Assembly: GCA_002699325.1 (NCBI GenBank)
Contig: PABS01000117.1
Location: 5,178-35,548, forward strand
Source of the DNA: Ponticaulis sp.
GTDB lineage: Bacteria; Pseudomonadota; Alphaproteobacteria; Caulobacterales; Hyphomonadaceae
DNA length: 30,371 nt
Direction: 5' to 3'
The translations under genes were made by a program, and so were the position numbers. This document shows, in pieces, positions 7,653 to 16,171 of this stretch (its first letter is position 1; each line of letters opens with the position of its first letter). Under the pieces are notes generated by a model. The model was not told the origin of the DNA. It did not search any database and worked only from the letters and a program-made list of their open reading frames with translations.

Positions 7653-9008
7653 CTATCTCCGTTCCTCACGCTCAACCTGGGTTGAACAAATTTTGGTAAT
7701 GTCAGTCGCCCTTATACCCTTTGGTGAGTTGTATTCCAGCTCCTGAACAGCGCGCGTAGAAAAACTCAGGGCGCGGCGGCAATCACCATAGAAAAAGGCC
7801 TGCTCGGCAACTGCGAGCTGCGCCTCCGGGCGTCGGTCCATTTTTTCGAGGACCAGAGACAACTCATGCCAGGCAAACGCATTTGTCGGCTCAAGAGACG
7901 TCGCGAAGGTCAAAAGGTCTTCGGCCTCTTTCAGGTCACCCTCATTGCCGCGTGCAGCCAGTGAACGGGCAAGGGCAACCATCAGCAGGGGCTGACGACC
8001 GCCAGCAAGTTCGAGCGATTTACGATAAGGCTCAATCGAATCTTCGATCTTGCCGTTCTCAAACAGAATCTGACCTTTGAGCTCCTGATACCATGGGTTG
8101 TCAGGATCATCCGCGATAAGTTCGTCGGTCAGTTCAAGTGCCTGAACGAGGCTGTCATTGCGGAAGGCAGAGATTGCGCGGGCATAGCGGGCCGGAACGG
8201 ACTGATCTGAGGCTGGATATTCGCGCTGCACATACATGGGCGCTTTGATGAAGCCAAAGAGTTTGGCTTTCATGATTTCGAGTTTGTAAACGTCATCCGG
8301 ATCTTCCGGCATATCAAGAAGGCCAGACGCCTGAGCGCCGCGGCGCAAGGCTTCAATACGGTCAGAAGCAAGCGGGTGTGTGTAGAAATACCGGTAGCGC
8401 TCATTCTCACCATAGAGCTGAACATCGCGGAAGTTCTCAAAGAACTCGAGGAGACCCGCAGGCGTACGTCCGGTCGCGACAAGATAACGAAGCGCGGCCT
8501 GATCGGCTGAAGCTTCCTGACCGCGTGTATGGCTGGCAAAGTTCAGATATGAGAATTGGGGGGCACTCGCGATGAGCGCAGCGCCCGCATCACCCGCGCC
8601 AGCGGCAATTGCTAGCAGGCCAAGACCGATGGAGATGTATGCAGGGCGGCTGGCAATCTTCATATCCTGCATGCGACGCACATTGTGGCCGCCTTCAATG
8701 TGTCCTGTCTCGTGAGCAATAACGCCGATGAGCTGGCTCGGCGTCTCGGATGCGAGGATCAGGCCGGTGAACAGGTGAATGTTCTGCCCGCGGGCGACAA
8801 AAGCGTTCAGACTTGGGTCGTCGATGAGAATGACGTCGACATCTTCCTTACGAAGCTGTGCAGCATCCAGAATAGGGTCAGTAAAATCGCGCAGGATCTG
8901 TTCGATTTCAGCATCGCGGATCGTGCTTTGAGCACGCGCCGGCAGGCAACAAATCACCGCTGAAACAAGAAGTGAAAGTCCAGCTCTGGCGAAAAAACGT
9001 AGTGACAC
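7653..9008 (-). CDS. Periplasmic M48 family metalloprotease with C-terminal TPR-like repeats (BepA/YfgC-like)
   Basis: Counting from the GTG at 9008, residues 1-27 are a Sec signal peptide ending in ARA before QS. The zinc motif HETGH gives H99, E100 and H103, and a downstream GQEASADQAA segment gives the third ligand. A long helical region of tetratricopeptide-like repeats (about 255-430) follows, as in BepA/YfgC, which act in outer-membrane protein assembly and quality control. I chose the GTG because GGAG lies 6 nt upstream and the signal peptide starts cleanly there. An ATG at 9071 would add 21 residues with proline and glycine, remove the signal-peptide logic, and run through a strong hairpin. 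The product has about 451 residues. The DsbA-like gene follows at 58 bp, so both may serve envelope protein folding and turnover. Confidence 0.9.
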   Translation of the reverse strand: MSLRFFARAGLSLLVSAVICCLPARAQSTIRDAEIEQILRDFTDPILDAAQLRKEDVDVILIDDPSLNAFVARGQNIHLFTGLILASETPSQLIGVIAHETGHIEGGHNVRRMQDMKIASRPAYISIGLGLLAIAAGAGDAGAALIASAPQFSYLNFASHTRGQEASADQAALRYLVATGRTPAGLLEFFENFRDVQLYGENERYRYFYTHPLASDRIEALRRGAQASGLLDMPEDPDDVYKLEIMKAKLFGFIKAPMYVQREYPASDQSVPARYARAISAFRNDSLVQALELTDELIADDPDNPWYQELKGQILFENGKIEDSIEPYRKSLELAGGRQPLLMVALARSLAARGNEGDLKEAEDLLTFATSLEPTNAFAWHELSLVLEKMDRRPEAQLAVAEQAFFYGDCRRALSFSTRAVQELEYNSPKGIRATDITKICSTQVEREERR

Positions 9009-9054
9009 AATGTTCTCCAATCGCCCGCCCGGAAACCATCTAATCATAATTCGA

Positions 9055-9091
9055 AGCCCGGATCGAGACATCTACTGCGCTCGTCCGGGCT
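9055..9091 (-). terminator. Strong hairpin between rne and the M48 gene (terminator-like or leader structure)
   Basis: AGCCCGGA at 9055-9062 pairs perfectly with TCCGGGCT at 9084-9091, and CGAG/CTCG (9064-9067 with 9080-9083) continues the stem after a single-base bulge, closing a 12-nt loop. It lies 39 bp past the rne stop on the minus strand. No run of T follows, so it is either a weak or Rho-assisted terminator, a 3-prime stabilising structure for rne mRNA, or a regulatory leader of the M48 gene. Confidence 0.5.
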
Positions 9092-9129
9092 CCGTAAGTT
9101 AAATCACTGCAAGGTCAGTTCCGGATGGG

Positions 9130-11550
9130 TCAGCCCGCGCCGCGGCGCTGCCCCCAGCCACGACGGATTTTTTGCGGCTTTTCAGTCTCTGGAAGTTCAG
9201 CGGGCTCGCTTTCTTCCTGAGTTTCAGCAGCGACTGCATCCTTTTCAGGCTCCGAAGAAGGGAAGTCTGAGACATTGTCTTCGGCTGGTGCGTCAGCCGC
9301 AGCTTCTTCCGGTTTCGTCTCTTCTTCCTTTGGCGCCTCTGACTCTGGTTCAACAGATGGAGCCTTCGCTTCCTCTTCAACTGGTGCTGATTCCGCCTCA
9401 GCTTTCTCGGGCGTGTTTTCAGACGATGCGCTGGCCTGAGTTTGATCAGACTGAGAGTGATCAGGTGTTTGCTCGTCAGGCGTTTCCTCAACCTGTCGCT
9501 CAGCTTTGATCTCAACGTTTTCGCCGACCAGAGACACGACATTGGTTGCTGTTTCGTCGAGCACCGCGCCGCCATCTTCGATGACAGTTTCGTCGTTCAG
9601 TTCGACCAGCTCTGGCGTATTTTCTCTGCCACGTCTGCGTCGACCACCGCGGCGGCCACGTCTACGGCGCTTGCGAGAGTTATCGCCGTCTCCGGAATCC
9701 CCGTTGGAGTCCTCATCGAAGGTTGAAGGTGAACCATCAGACGAGTCTGAGCCTTCCTGAGGATCGTCCAGAACCTTCAGATTGTCGTTGTTGCGGTCGT
9801 CTCCGCCCCGGCGAGGGCGACGGCGTCTGCGACGCCCGGAAGATGAGCGCTCGCGTGTTTCTGTGCGATCTTCCTCTTCATCGTCCTCGTCCACCTCATC
9901 CTCTTCGATGTCCGATTTTTCGATGACCGGCATAGGCGCGACTTTTGGCGCTTCGACGGCTTTGCCTTCACTATCAGCAACGCGCAGTTCGAAATCACCA
10001 TTGAGCATGTCTGAACGCGCAGAGATCTGAACGGTGACAGAGTTTTTGGCTTCCAGTTCGGACAGCACTGAGCGCTTCTCATTCAGGAGATAGAGCACAA
10101 CGTCAGTCGGTGCATGCGCTTCGACTTCTCCGCCTTGCAGGCTCGCACACCGGCCTTCAATCGCGCGGAGAAGATGCAGAGCAGCGGATTCGACAGAGCG
10201 AACATGGCCGGTTCCGTGGCAGGTTTCGCACGGGTCGGAGCTTGTATCGAGTACGCCTGCGCGGCGTCTCTGTCTCGATATCTCCATCAGGCCGAACATG
10301 CTGATCTTGTTATTCTGAACACGCGCGCGGTCGAGTTTCAAACAATCCTTCATCTTGCGTTCGACAGCGCGATTGTTCTTCGCTTCTTCCATGTCGATGA
10401 AGTCGATGACAATCAGGCCAGCAAGATCTCGCAAGCGCATCTGGCGGCATGCTTCCTCGGCCGCTTCCATATTCGTGCGGAGCGCTGTCTGCTCGATATT
10501 GCGCTCGCGGGTCGAGCGGCCAGAGTTCACGTCAATCGCAACAAGCGCTTCAGTCTGGTGAATGACCAGATAGCCGCCAGATTTCAGCTGTACGGTTGGG
10601 CTGAATATGTTGTCGAGCTGTGTTTCGACGCCGAAGTTTGAGAAGACCGGCACACCATTGCGATGCTGCTGAACCTTTTTGGAGTGGCTCGGCATGAGCA
10701 TTTTGGCGAGGTCTTTGGCTTCGCGATAAGCGCCATCACCATCGACCAGAACCTGATCAATGTCTTTGTCGTAAAGATCGCGCAGGGCACGATGCACAAG
10801 CCCGGCTTCTTCATTGATCATGCACGGCGCGACTGAACTCAGCGTCAGTTCGCGGATCTTGCTCCACAAACGGATCAGGTATTCGAAATCGCGCTTGATC
10901 TCGCTTTTTGTGCGTTTTGCGCCCGCAGTCCGGACAATCAGGCCCATGCCATCAGGAACGTTCAGTTCGCTAACGATTTTTTTCAGGCGTTTGCGATCTG
11001 CAGCGTTGGTGATCTTGCGGGAAATACCCCCACCGCGTGGTGTATTCGGCATCAGGACGCAATACCGGCCGGCGAGAGAGAGGTAAGTGGTGAGGGCTGC
11101 GCCCTTATTCCCACGCTCTTCTTTGACAGCCTGAACCAGCATGATCTGACGGCGTCGGATCACTTCCTGGATTTTGTATTTCTTCTGTAGCGAGGTCGCA
11201 GAGACGGGTCGTGCGTCATCATCCTCATCAACGCCTTCATCATCATCCTCGGAAGAGGAATTCTGAGACGCGGCTTCTGCCAGCAGGGCTTCGCGATCAG
11301 CCTGCGGCAGTTGATAATAATCTGGATGGATTTCGCTGAACGCCAGGAAACCGTGACGATTGCCCCCAAAGTCTACGAATGCAGCCTGAAGGGAGGGTTC
11401 GACCCGGGTAATCTTCGCGAGATATATGTTTCCTCTTAGTTGTCGTTTTTTAGCGCTCTCAAAATCAAAGTCTTCGACTTGTCCTTTGTTGACCACGGCA
11501 ACCCGGACTTCCTCCGGGTGGACCGCGTCGATCAACATCATTTTGGTCAT
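9130..11550 (-). CDS. rne: Ribonuclease E
   Basis: This endoribonuclease starts mRNA decay and processes rRNA and tRNA precursors, and it scaffolds the degradosome. Numbering from the ATG at 11550: an S1 RNA-binding domain (about 30-145, with GNIYLAKITRVEPSLQAAFVDFG), interrupted by an acidic low-complexity insert around 97-115; 5-prime-sensor and RNase H-like regions; the DNase I-like catalytic domain with D340 in AIDVNSG and D383 in VIDFIDM (43 apart, as D303/D346 of E. coli); and the zinc-link CETC at 441-444. After about residue 540 the protein is a disordered, alternately acidic and arginine-rich tail ending near RRGWGQRRGAG, the usual site for degradosome partners and RNA. The product is 806 residues. 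AGGA lies upstream of the chosen ATG; a GTG eight codons earlier is less supported. A 373-bp gap precedes it. Confidence 0.96.
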   Translation of the reverse strand: MTKMMLIDAVHPEEVRVAVVNKGQVEDFDFESAKKRQLRGNIYLAKITRVEPSLQAAFVDFGGNRHGFLAFSEIHPDYYQLPQADREALLAEAASQNSSSEDDDEGVDEDDDARPVSATSLQKKYKIQEVIRRRQIMLVQAVKEERGNKGAALTTYLSLAGRYCVLMPNTPRGGGISRKITNAADRKRLKKIVSELNVPDGMGLIVRTAGAKRTKSEIKRDFEYLIRLWSKIRELTLSSVAPCMINEEAGLVHRALRDLYDKDIDQVLVDGDGAYREAKDLAKMLMPSHSKKVQQHRNGVPVFSNFGVETQLDNIFSPTVQLKSGGYLVIHQTEALVAIDVNSGRSTRERNIEQTALRTNMEAAEEACRQMRLRDLAGLIVIDFIDMEEAKNNRAVERKMKDCLKLDRARVQNNKISMFGLMEISRQRRRAGVLDTSSDPCETCHGTGHVRSVESAALHLLRAIEGRCASLQGGEVEAHAPTDVVLYLLNEKRSVLSELEAKNSVTVQISARSDMLNGDFELRVADSEGKAVEAPKVAPMPVIEKSDIEEDEVDEDDEEEDRTETRERSSSGRRRRRRPRRGGDDRNNDNLKVLDDPQEGSDSSDGSPSTFDEDSNGDSGDGDNSRKRRRRGRRGGRRRRGRENTPELVELNDETVIEDGGAVLDETATNVVSLVGENVEIKAERQVEETPDEQTPDHSQSDQTQASASSENTPEKAEAESAPVEEEAKAPSVEPESEAPKEEETKPEEAAADAPAEDNVSDFPSSEPEKDAVAAETQEESEPAELPETEKPQKIRRGWGQRRGAG

Positions 11551-11923
11551 TAAGGGTATTCCTGAAGTACTCACCGGCCAGGCGCGCGTCAGTTCGCAGT
11601 CGTCTGCAGAACCGGTGGTGATGATATGTGTAGGGAGTCGTCTGGTACTCTTGCTGAGGCGTTTTCCAAATCGCGGATTGAAGTGCCATCAGTTTCGTTT
11701 TCCCAAACGGTTGGTTTGAAGCAGCAGCGTTTTCGGGGAATTTCGTAGCCCGTTTCGCTGTTGTGTCAGAGTTAGACGCATCGACTAAAGACGCGACTCT
11801 CGTACACTGCATAATATTGGACGAAAAATAAAGAGAAAAGAACGCCGAGCAAATTCTCAGAACTCGTTAATCTCCGTAAATGGTGCATTAACCAAGGCTT
11901 TCTACACTTCTCGTTCAGATAGA
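11551..11923. other. 373-bp divergent intergenic region between rne and the amidase gene
   Basis: I find no convincing gene here. The region must hold the promoters of two divergent genes and probably a long rne leader. On the minus strand TATTAT at 11816-11811 is the best -10-like element; its -35 is poor. GTTAAT (11866-11871) and ATTAAC (11887-11892) form a perfect inverted repeat with a 15-bp spacer about 32 bp before the amidase start. Confidence 0.5.
11722..11763 (-). promoter_or_regulatory. Two-tier stem-loop in the putative rne 5-prime leader
   Basis: CAGCAGCG (11722-11729) pairs with CGCTGTTG (11756-11763), allowing one G-U pair. Inside, CGGG (11734-11737) pairs with CCCG (11749-11752), separated from the outer stem by an A-rich internal loop on the minus strand. 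RNase E genes elsewhere are autoregulated through leader hairpins, so this is a candidate for the same role (inference). Confidence 0.35.
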
Positions 11924-13213
11924 ATGGTGGCTGTCGCAATGACAAGAATATTGTCAATTCTGGTCGGCATTGTCGGCGTTTGGGTCGTCCTTCAGGGAGG
12001 ATTGAACGCGGCTTCTGCCGATACCCGTCCTGAGATTTCAAATATCCGCATCGGCTATGATGGCGAACGGACGCGCGTGGTGATTGATGCAACGCGCGAT
12101 CTCGACTTCAGCCAGTTTGCCCTGAGTTCAGGCGGCATGCGGTATGTGCTCGATTTCGACCGCCTCGACTGGAGACTGCCAGATCAGGCGGCACACCAGG
12201 GGGAAGGCGACGGAGCTGGCGGGATTCAGCGCTTTCGCTATGCCCATAATTCCCCGACCACCTCGCGTCTGGTTTTTGATCTGGATGAGCCGCTGATTTT
12301 TGAAAGCTCGTTCACCATGGCTCCGGCTCAGACAGGCGGGACCTACCGGATCGTGATCGACTTTCAGCCGACAGACCTCAATACGTTCAAGAGCATCAAG
12401 CCCCGCAGCCCGAACCGGGCGGTTGTGAAACCGGCGGAGGTTTCTACGCCGGTCATTTTACCGGCACGTTCGCCTGCCGTGGAGCCCCAGCTTCCCTCGC
12501 CTGGTGTAAGCGACAAGTATATCGTGGTGATTGATGCAGGTCATGGCGGGAGAGATCCGGGCGCGCAGGGCATCAAGGGTACACGCGAGAAAGACGTCAA
12601 TCTGGCTGCGGCGCTGAAGCTGCGCCAACTCCTGGAGGCCTCCGGACGCTATGATGTGGTCCTGACGCGTGAGAGTGATGTGCTGATCGACCACGAAGAG
12701 CGGATCGAAATTGCGCGCAACGCAAACGCAGACATCTTTATCTCGATACATGCTGATGCGGCAGGCAATCGCGCAGTGTCGGGTGCGTCGGTCTACACTC
12801 TTTCAGCAGCCGGAGACAAACGGGTTGATCGCCTGATCGACGATAAGGGCTGGTCTACACCGCTTGAGGTTGAGCCTGCCGGCGATGCTGCCAAAGACAT
12901 TTTGCAGGATTTCATTCAGCGAGAAACGCTGACCAAGTCCTCAAGCTTTGCTGACATCCTCATTCCGGAGCTTGAAAAGGTCGGACCGATTCTGAGAAAT
13001 TCGCATCGACAGGGCAACCTCGCCGTACTGCTCGCGCCGGACGTGCCTGCCGTGCTTCTGGAAGTTGGTTTTCTGACAAATCCGAACGATGAGAAACGCC
13101 TGATTTCTCAGGAAGGCCTGTCGCTGAGTATGGAGGCTGTGAAGTCTGCAATCGACATCTACTTCAAACGGGAAGAGCAGATCATGGCGCAATATATCTC
13201 GAATGCCGGCTAA
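11924..13213 (+). CDS. N-acetylmuramoyl-L-alanine amidase with AMIN domain (Amidase_3, AmiC-like)
   Basis: The enzyme cuts the amide bond between MurNAc and L-Ala in peptidoglycan during cell separation. Residues 1-33 are a signal peptide. The AMIN domain (about 35-155, starting RPEISNIRIGYDGERTRVVID) directs such amidases to the envelope or division site, and a proline-rich linker follows (about 156-195). The zinc-dependent Amidase_3 domain shows H207 in VIDAGHGG, E222 in TREKD, H276 in SIHAD and catalytic E380 in LLEVGFLTN, all intact. A helical insert near 320-345 could be the autoinhibitory segment seen in division amidases. The ATG at 11924 or the ATG five codons on (11939, GGTGG upstream) could be the start. 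It precedes PBP1A on the same strand, which fits coordinated wall synthesis and hydrolysis. Confidence 0.93.
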   Translation: MVAVAMTRILSILVGIVGVWVVLQGGLNAASADTRPEISNIRIGYDGERTRVVIDATRDLDFSQFALSSGGMRYVLDFDRLDWRLPDQAAHQGEGDGAGGIQRFRYAHNSPTTSRLVFDLDEPLIFESSFTMAPAQTGGTYRIVIDFQPTDLNTFKSIKPRSPNRAVVKPAEVSTPVILPARSPAVEPQLPSPGVSDKYIVVIDAGHGGRDPGAQGIKGTREKDVNLAAALKLRQLLEASGRYDVVLTRESDVLIDHEERIEIARNANADIFISIHADAAGNRAVSGASVYTLSAAGDKRVDRLIDDKGWSTPLEVEPAGDAAKDILQDFIQRETLTKSSSFADILIPELEKVGPILRNSHRQGNLAVLLAPDVPAVLLEVGFLTNPNDEKRLISQEGLSLSMEAVKSAIDIYFKREEQIMAQYISNAG

Positions 13214-13347
13214 TCGCTCCAATTTCAGGGTTTGCCTGCAATACAGACTTGCTCTGGCGGCCTAGCCGATGGCACATCAGGGCCTTAGAATGGTCGCAGT
13301 TCTGGTTGATTCCGGACGCTACTGACGTAAAGCCCGATTGAGAGACC

Positions 13348-16113
13348 ATGTCGCAATCTTCAAACTCGTTTCTGAATTCTGTCGCAGGCTTCTTCGGAGC
13401 GATCGGACGTTTTTTCCTGCGTCCCGTCTTCCGTATTCTGGTGGTCGCCATAGCGTTCCTTGGCATTATGGCAACGATTGGGGTGTGGTGGTATGTCCAG
13501 TCGCTCTCTGATGATCTGCCACCGGTTAGTGTTCTTGCCGAGTATGAGCCCGAGGTCACAACGCGCGTTCACGCCGGTGATGGTCGGCTGATTGCGGAAT
13601 TTGCGAGCCAGCACCGCGTCTACGTGCCGTATGAGGCCATGCCGGAGCACCTGATCTGGGCCTTTGTTTCGGCCGAGGACAAAAACTTCTTCTCGCATGG
13701 CGGCATTGATTATCTCGGTATGCTTCGGGCCAATATCCGCAATGCGCGCAATATTGCGTCGGGCGCTGACGTAAATCTTCAGGGGGGCTCAACCATCACC
13801 CAGCAAGTCGCCAAGAACATGGTTCTGGAAGACAGCTCGCAGGTGATCGACCGGAAAATCCGTGAGGCCATTCTCTCCCGACGTATGGAGAAAGCGTTCA
13901 GCAAGGAAGAAATCATCGAGCTTTATATGAACGAGATTTATCTCGGAGGAAGCTCATATGGGGTTGCTTCAGCGGCGCTGAACTATTTCAACAAGTCATT
14001 GCCTGAACTGACCGTCGAAGAGGCCGCGGTGCTTGCAGCCATGGCCCAGCGGCCGGGTGATGTGAACCCATTCCGCAAGCCAGAGCGATCCAAAGATCGC
14101 CGCGACTGGGTTCTGCAGCGCATGGCTATCAATGGTTATATTTCTCGTGAGGAAGCGCGCGAACGTTCTCAACTGCCGCTGGTGACCCGAGAACGTCTGA
14201 AAGGGCCAGAATATGCAGCGGCGACCTATTTCGTTGAGGAGCTCCGCCGCGACCTGACCGAACGTGTCGGCGAAGATGAGCTGAAGGAAGATGGCCTGTC
14301 CATTCGCTCTACGCTTGACACGCGCCTGCAACTTGCCGCGCAGGACGCTCTGAGAAGCGGACTGGAAACATATGATCGTCGTCATGGCTATCGCGGCCCT
14401 GTCACGTCTATAGAGCTTGGTGACGGCCAGATGGAGGCCTTGTCTGACGTCAAACTGCCCGGCGGATATGGCACGCGCGAAAAAGCGCTCGTGACGGCTT
14501 CCTCAGAGAGCGCTGTTGAGCTCTTATTGACCGATGGCTTCAAGATCGATCTGGACCCGGACGATATCCGCTTTTCCCGGACCTATCGACGCGAAGACGG
14601 TGGCCGCGGGCTTGCACCTGGCGATGTCATCATGGTTTCTGTCGAGCGCGAACAACCAGTCACCGAGGGCGAGGACACTGCCAACCCGGCCGGCGATCCG
14701 GTTGTGTCTGAAGAGATCAATTCTGAAGAGCTTGGCGCGGCCTCTGGTGAAGACGCTGAGGAAGGCCAGCAGGCAGAGCGTGCGAAGCCGGTCGGAGATG
14801 CGCGCCTGGGCCAGATTCCTGATGTTGAAGGTGCACTTCTGGCGCTGGATCCGCATACAGGGCGTATTCTCGCAATGGCTGGCGGCTATTCCTTCTGGAA
14901 AAGCCAGTTTAACCGCACAGTGCAGGCGAAGCGCCAGCCGGGATCGTCTTTCAAGCCATTCGTCTATGCTTCAGCGCTTGAGCTCGGAAATCCATATACG
15001 GGCCAGGCTGCATTTACTCCGGCAACACAGATTCTGGATGCGCCATTTGTTGAGTGCGACTATACGCGGGTGAAAGACCAGTGCTACGCGCCCACAAACT
15101 ATACCAGCGGTCGCTTCTACGGCATGAGCACGATGCGGCTTGGTCTTGAGCTCTCGCGTAACGCGATGACCGTACGGCTGGCGCAGGATATTGGCATGCA
15201 GCAGGTGAAGCATTTCGCTGAGCGTGTTGGTCTTTATGATAATTTGCAGCCTTATCTTCCTATGGCGCTTGGTGCCGGTGAGGTAACGGTCTGGGACATG
15301 GCAAAGGCTTATGCGTCGTTCGTAAACGGCGGCAAGGAAGTCCGGCCAACGCTGTTCGACCGCGTTCAGGATCGCACCGGCAAGACGCTCTATCGTATGG
15401 ATGAACGCGAATGCCCGGGCTGTAATGATGAATATACCGGGCAGGAGCCTCCTGTGCTCGCCGATGTTCGCGAGCAGATCATCGATCCGATCACGGCATT
15501 CCAGATCACGTATATGCTTCAGGGTGTTGTTGAGCGCGGCACAGCAGCCAGCATTCGCAACGGTTGTCCGGGTGGCGGACCCGCGGCAGCGATTGGTGTT
15601 GAAGGTGTGGCCGAGCTCTGCAAGCACACACTTGGCGGCAAGACCGGTACCACCAACGACTATTTCGATGGCTGGTTCATGGGCTTCTCACCGGATCTGG
15701 TCGTCGGTATTTATGTCGGGTTTGATGAACCCAAATCCATGGGGAACGGCGAAGCGGGCGGCCGTGTTGCTGCGCCGATCTTCGGCGATTTCATGGAAAA
15801 AGCGCTGACAGATTATGAGCCTGTTCCGTTCCGGTCGCCCAGTGGTATTCGCTTCGTGAATATTGATGCCAAGACAGGCCAGCTACCGGGGCCTGGAAGT
15901 CAGGTCATTCAGGAGGCTTTCCGACGTGGATCTGAGCCAGGATTTGATTTTGGGTATGACGACGACTCCGGCAACCTGTTTGGCTCGGGTGATATCGGCA
16001 GCAGTTCTGGCACAACGGCCAGCGGCGACGACATAAACCCCACCTATCCCGGGCAGCAGACCTCGCGCTCTACCACGCAGGCATCTGATGACTTCGAAGA
16101 AGGTATTTACTAG
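13348..16113 (+). CDS. mrcA: Penicillin-binding protein 1A (bifunctional glycosyltransferase/transpeptidase)
   Basis: This class A PBP polymerises lipid II and cross-links peptides at the inner membrane. The order is: a short cytoplasmic tail; a membrane helix (about 27-50); the glycosyltransferase domain with catalytic E110 in SAEDKNFF and GGSTITQQVAKN (146-157); an OB-like linker region; and the transpeptidase domain with S533-x-x-K536 (SSFK), S603-R-N605 and KTGT at 765-768. All catalytic motifs are present. An acidic low-complexity stretch at about 436-486 interrupts the linker, and the last 50-odd residues are a Ser/Gly/Asp-rich tail. Length is 921 residues. The ATG at 13348 has GAGAG a few bases upstream. 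It follows the amidase by 134 bp and precedes prfB by 58 bp. Confidence 0.96.
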   Translation: MSQSSNSFLNSVAGFFGAIGRFFLRPVFRILVVAIAFLGIMATIGVWWYVQSLSDDLPPVSVLAEYEPEVTTRVHAGDGRLIAEFASQHRVYVPYEAMPEHLIWAFVSAEDKNFFSHGGIDYLGMLRANIRNARNIASGADVNLQGGSTITQQVAKNMVLEDSSQVIDRKIREAILSRRMEKAFSKEEIIELYMNEIYLGGSSYGVASAALNYFNKSLPELTVEEAAVLAAMAQRPGDVNPFRKPERSKDRRDWVLQRMAINGYISREEARERSQLPLVTRERLKGPEYAAATYFVEELRRDLTERVGEDELKEDGLSIRSTLDTRLQLAAQDALRSGLETYDRRHGYRGPVTSIELGDGQMEALSDVKLPGGYGTREKALVTASSESAVELLLTDGFKIDLDPDDIRFSRTYRREDGGRGLAPGDVIMVSVEREQPVTEGEDTANPAGDPVVSEEINSEELGAASGEDAEEGQQAERAKPVGDARLGQIPDVEGALLALDPHTGRILAMAGGYSFWKSQFNRTVQAKRQPGSSFKPFVYASALELGNPYTGQAAFTPATQILDAPFVECDYTRVKDQCYAPTNYTSGRFYGMSTMRLGLELSRNAMTVRLAQDIGMQQVKHFAERVGLYDNLQPYLPMALGAGEVTVWDMAKAYASFVNGGKEVRPTLFDRVQDRTGKTLYRMDERECPGCNDEYTGQEPPVLADVREQIIDPITAFQITYMLQGVVERGTAASIRNGCPGGGPAAAIGVEGVAELCKHTLGGKTGTTNDYFDGWFMGFSPDLVVGIYVGFDEPKSMGNGEAGGRVAAPIFGDFMEKALTDYEPVPFRSPSGIRFVNIDAKTGQLPGPGSQVIQEAFRRGSEPGFDFGYDDDSGNLFGSGDIGSSSGTTASGDDINPTYPGQQTSRSTTQASDDFEEGIY

Positions 16114-16116
16114 GCC

Positions 16117-16135
16117 CCATCTGATTGCCAGATGG
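16117..16135 (+). terminator. Small hairpin between PBP1A and prfB
   Basis: CCATCTG (16117-16123) and CAGATGG (16129-16135) form a perfect 7-bp stem with a 5-base loop, 4 bp after the PBP1A stop. No T run follows, so full termination is doubtful. It could attenuate read-through or protect the upstream 3-prime end. Confidence 0.35.
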
Positions 16136-16171
16136 CTTCACAAAACAACTGAACCTTAGGAGAGTGCAGGC

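Noticed and set aside
9099..9575. 158-residue minus-strand open frame very rich in Lys, Arg and Leu
   Set aside because: It is an alternate frame of the low-complexity RNase E tail; the composition follows from Glu/Ala-rich codons read out of frame, and no RBS or motif supports it.
10114..10641. 175-residue plus-strand open frame antisense to rne
   Set aside because: It is opposite the conserved catalytic domain of RNase E and shows no family signature.
11867..11891. TTAA-N17-TTAA pair, and another at 19217-19241, considered as CtrA sites
   Set aside because: The CtrA consensus is TTAA-N7-TTAA; a 17-base gap does not match, and TTAA is common in AT-rich gaps.
14971..15627. 218-residue minus-strand open frame antisense to PBP1A
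   Set aside because: It lies wholly opposite the well-supported transpeptidase domain, has no recognisable motif, and is explained by codon bias on the coding strand.
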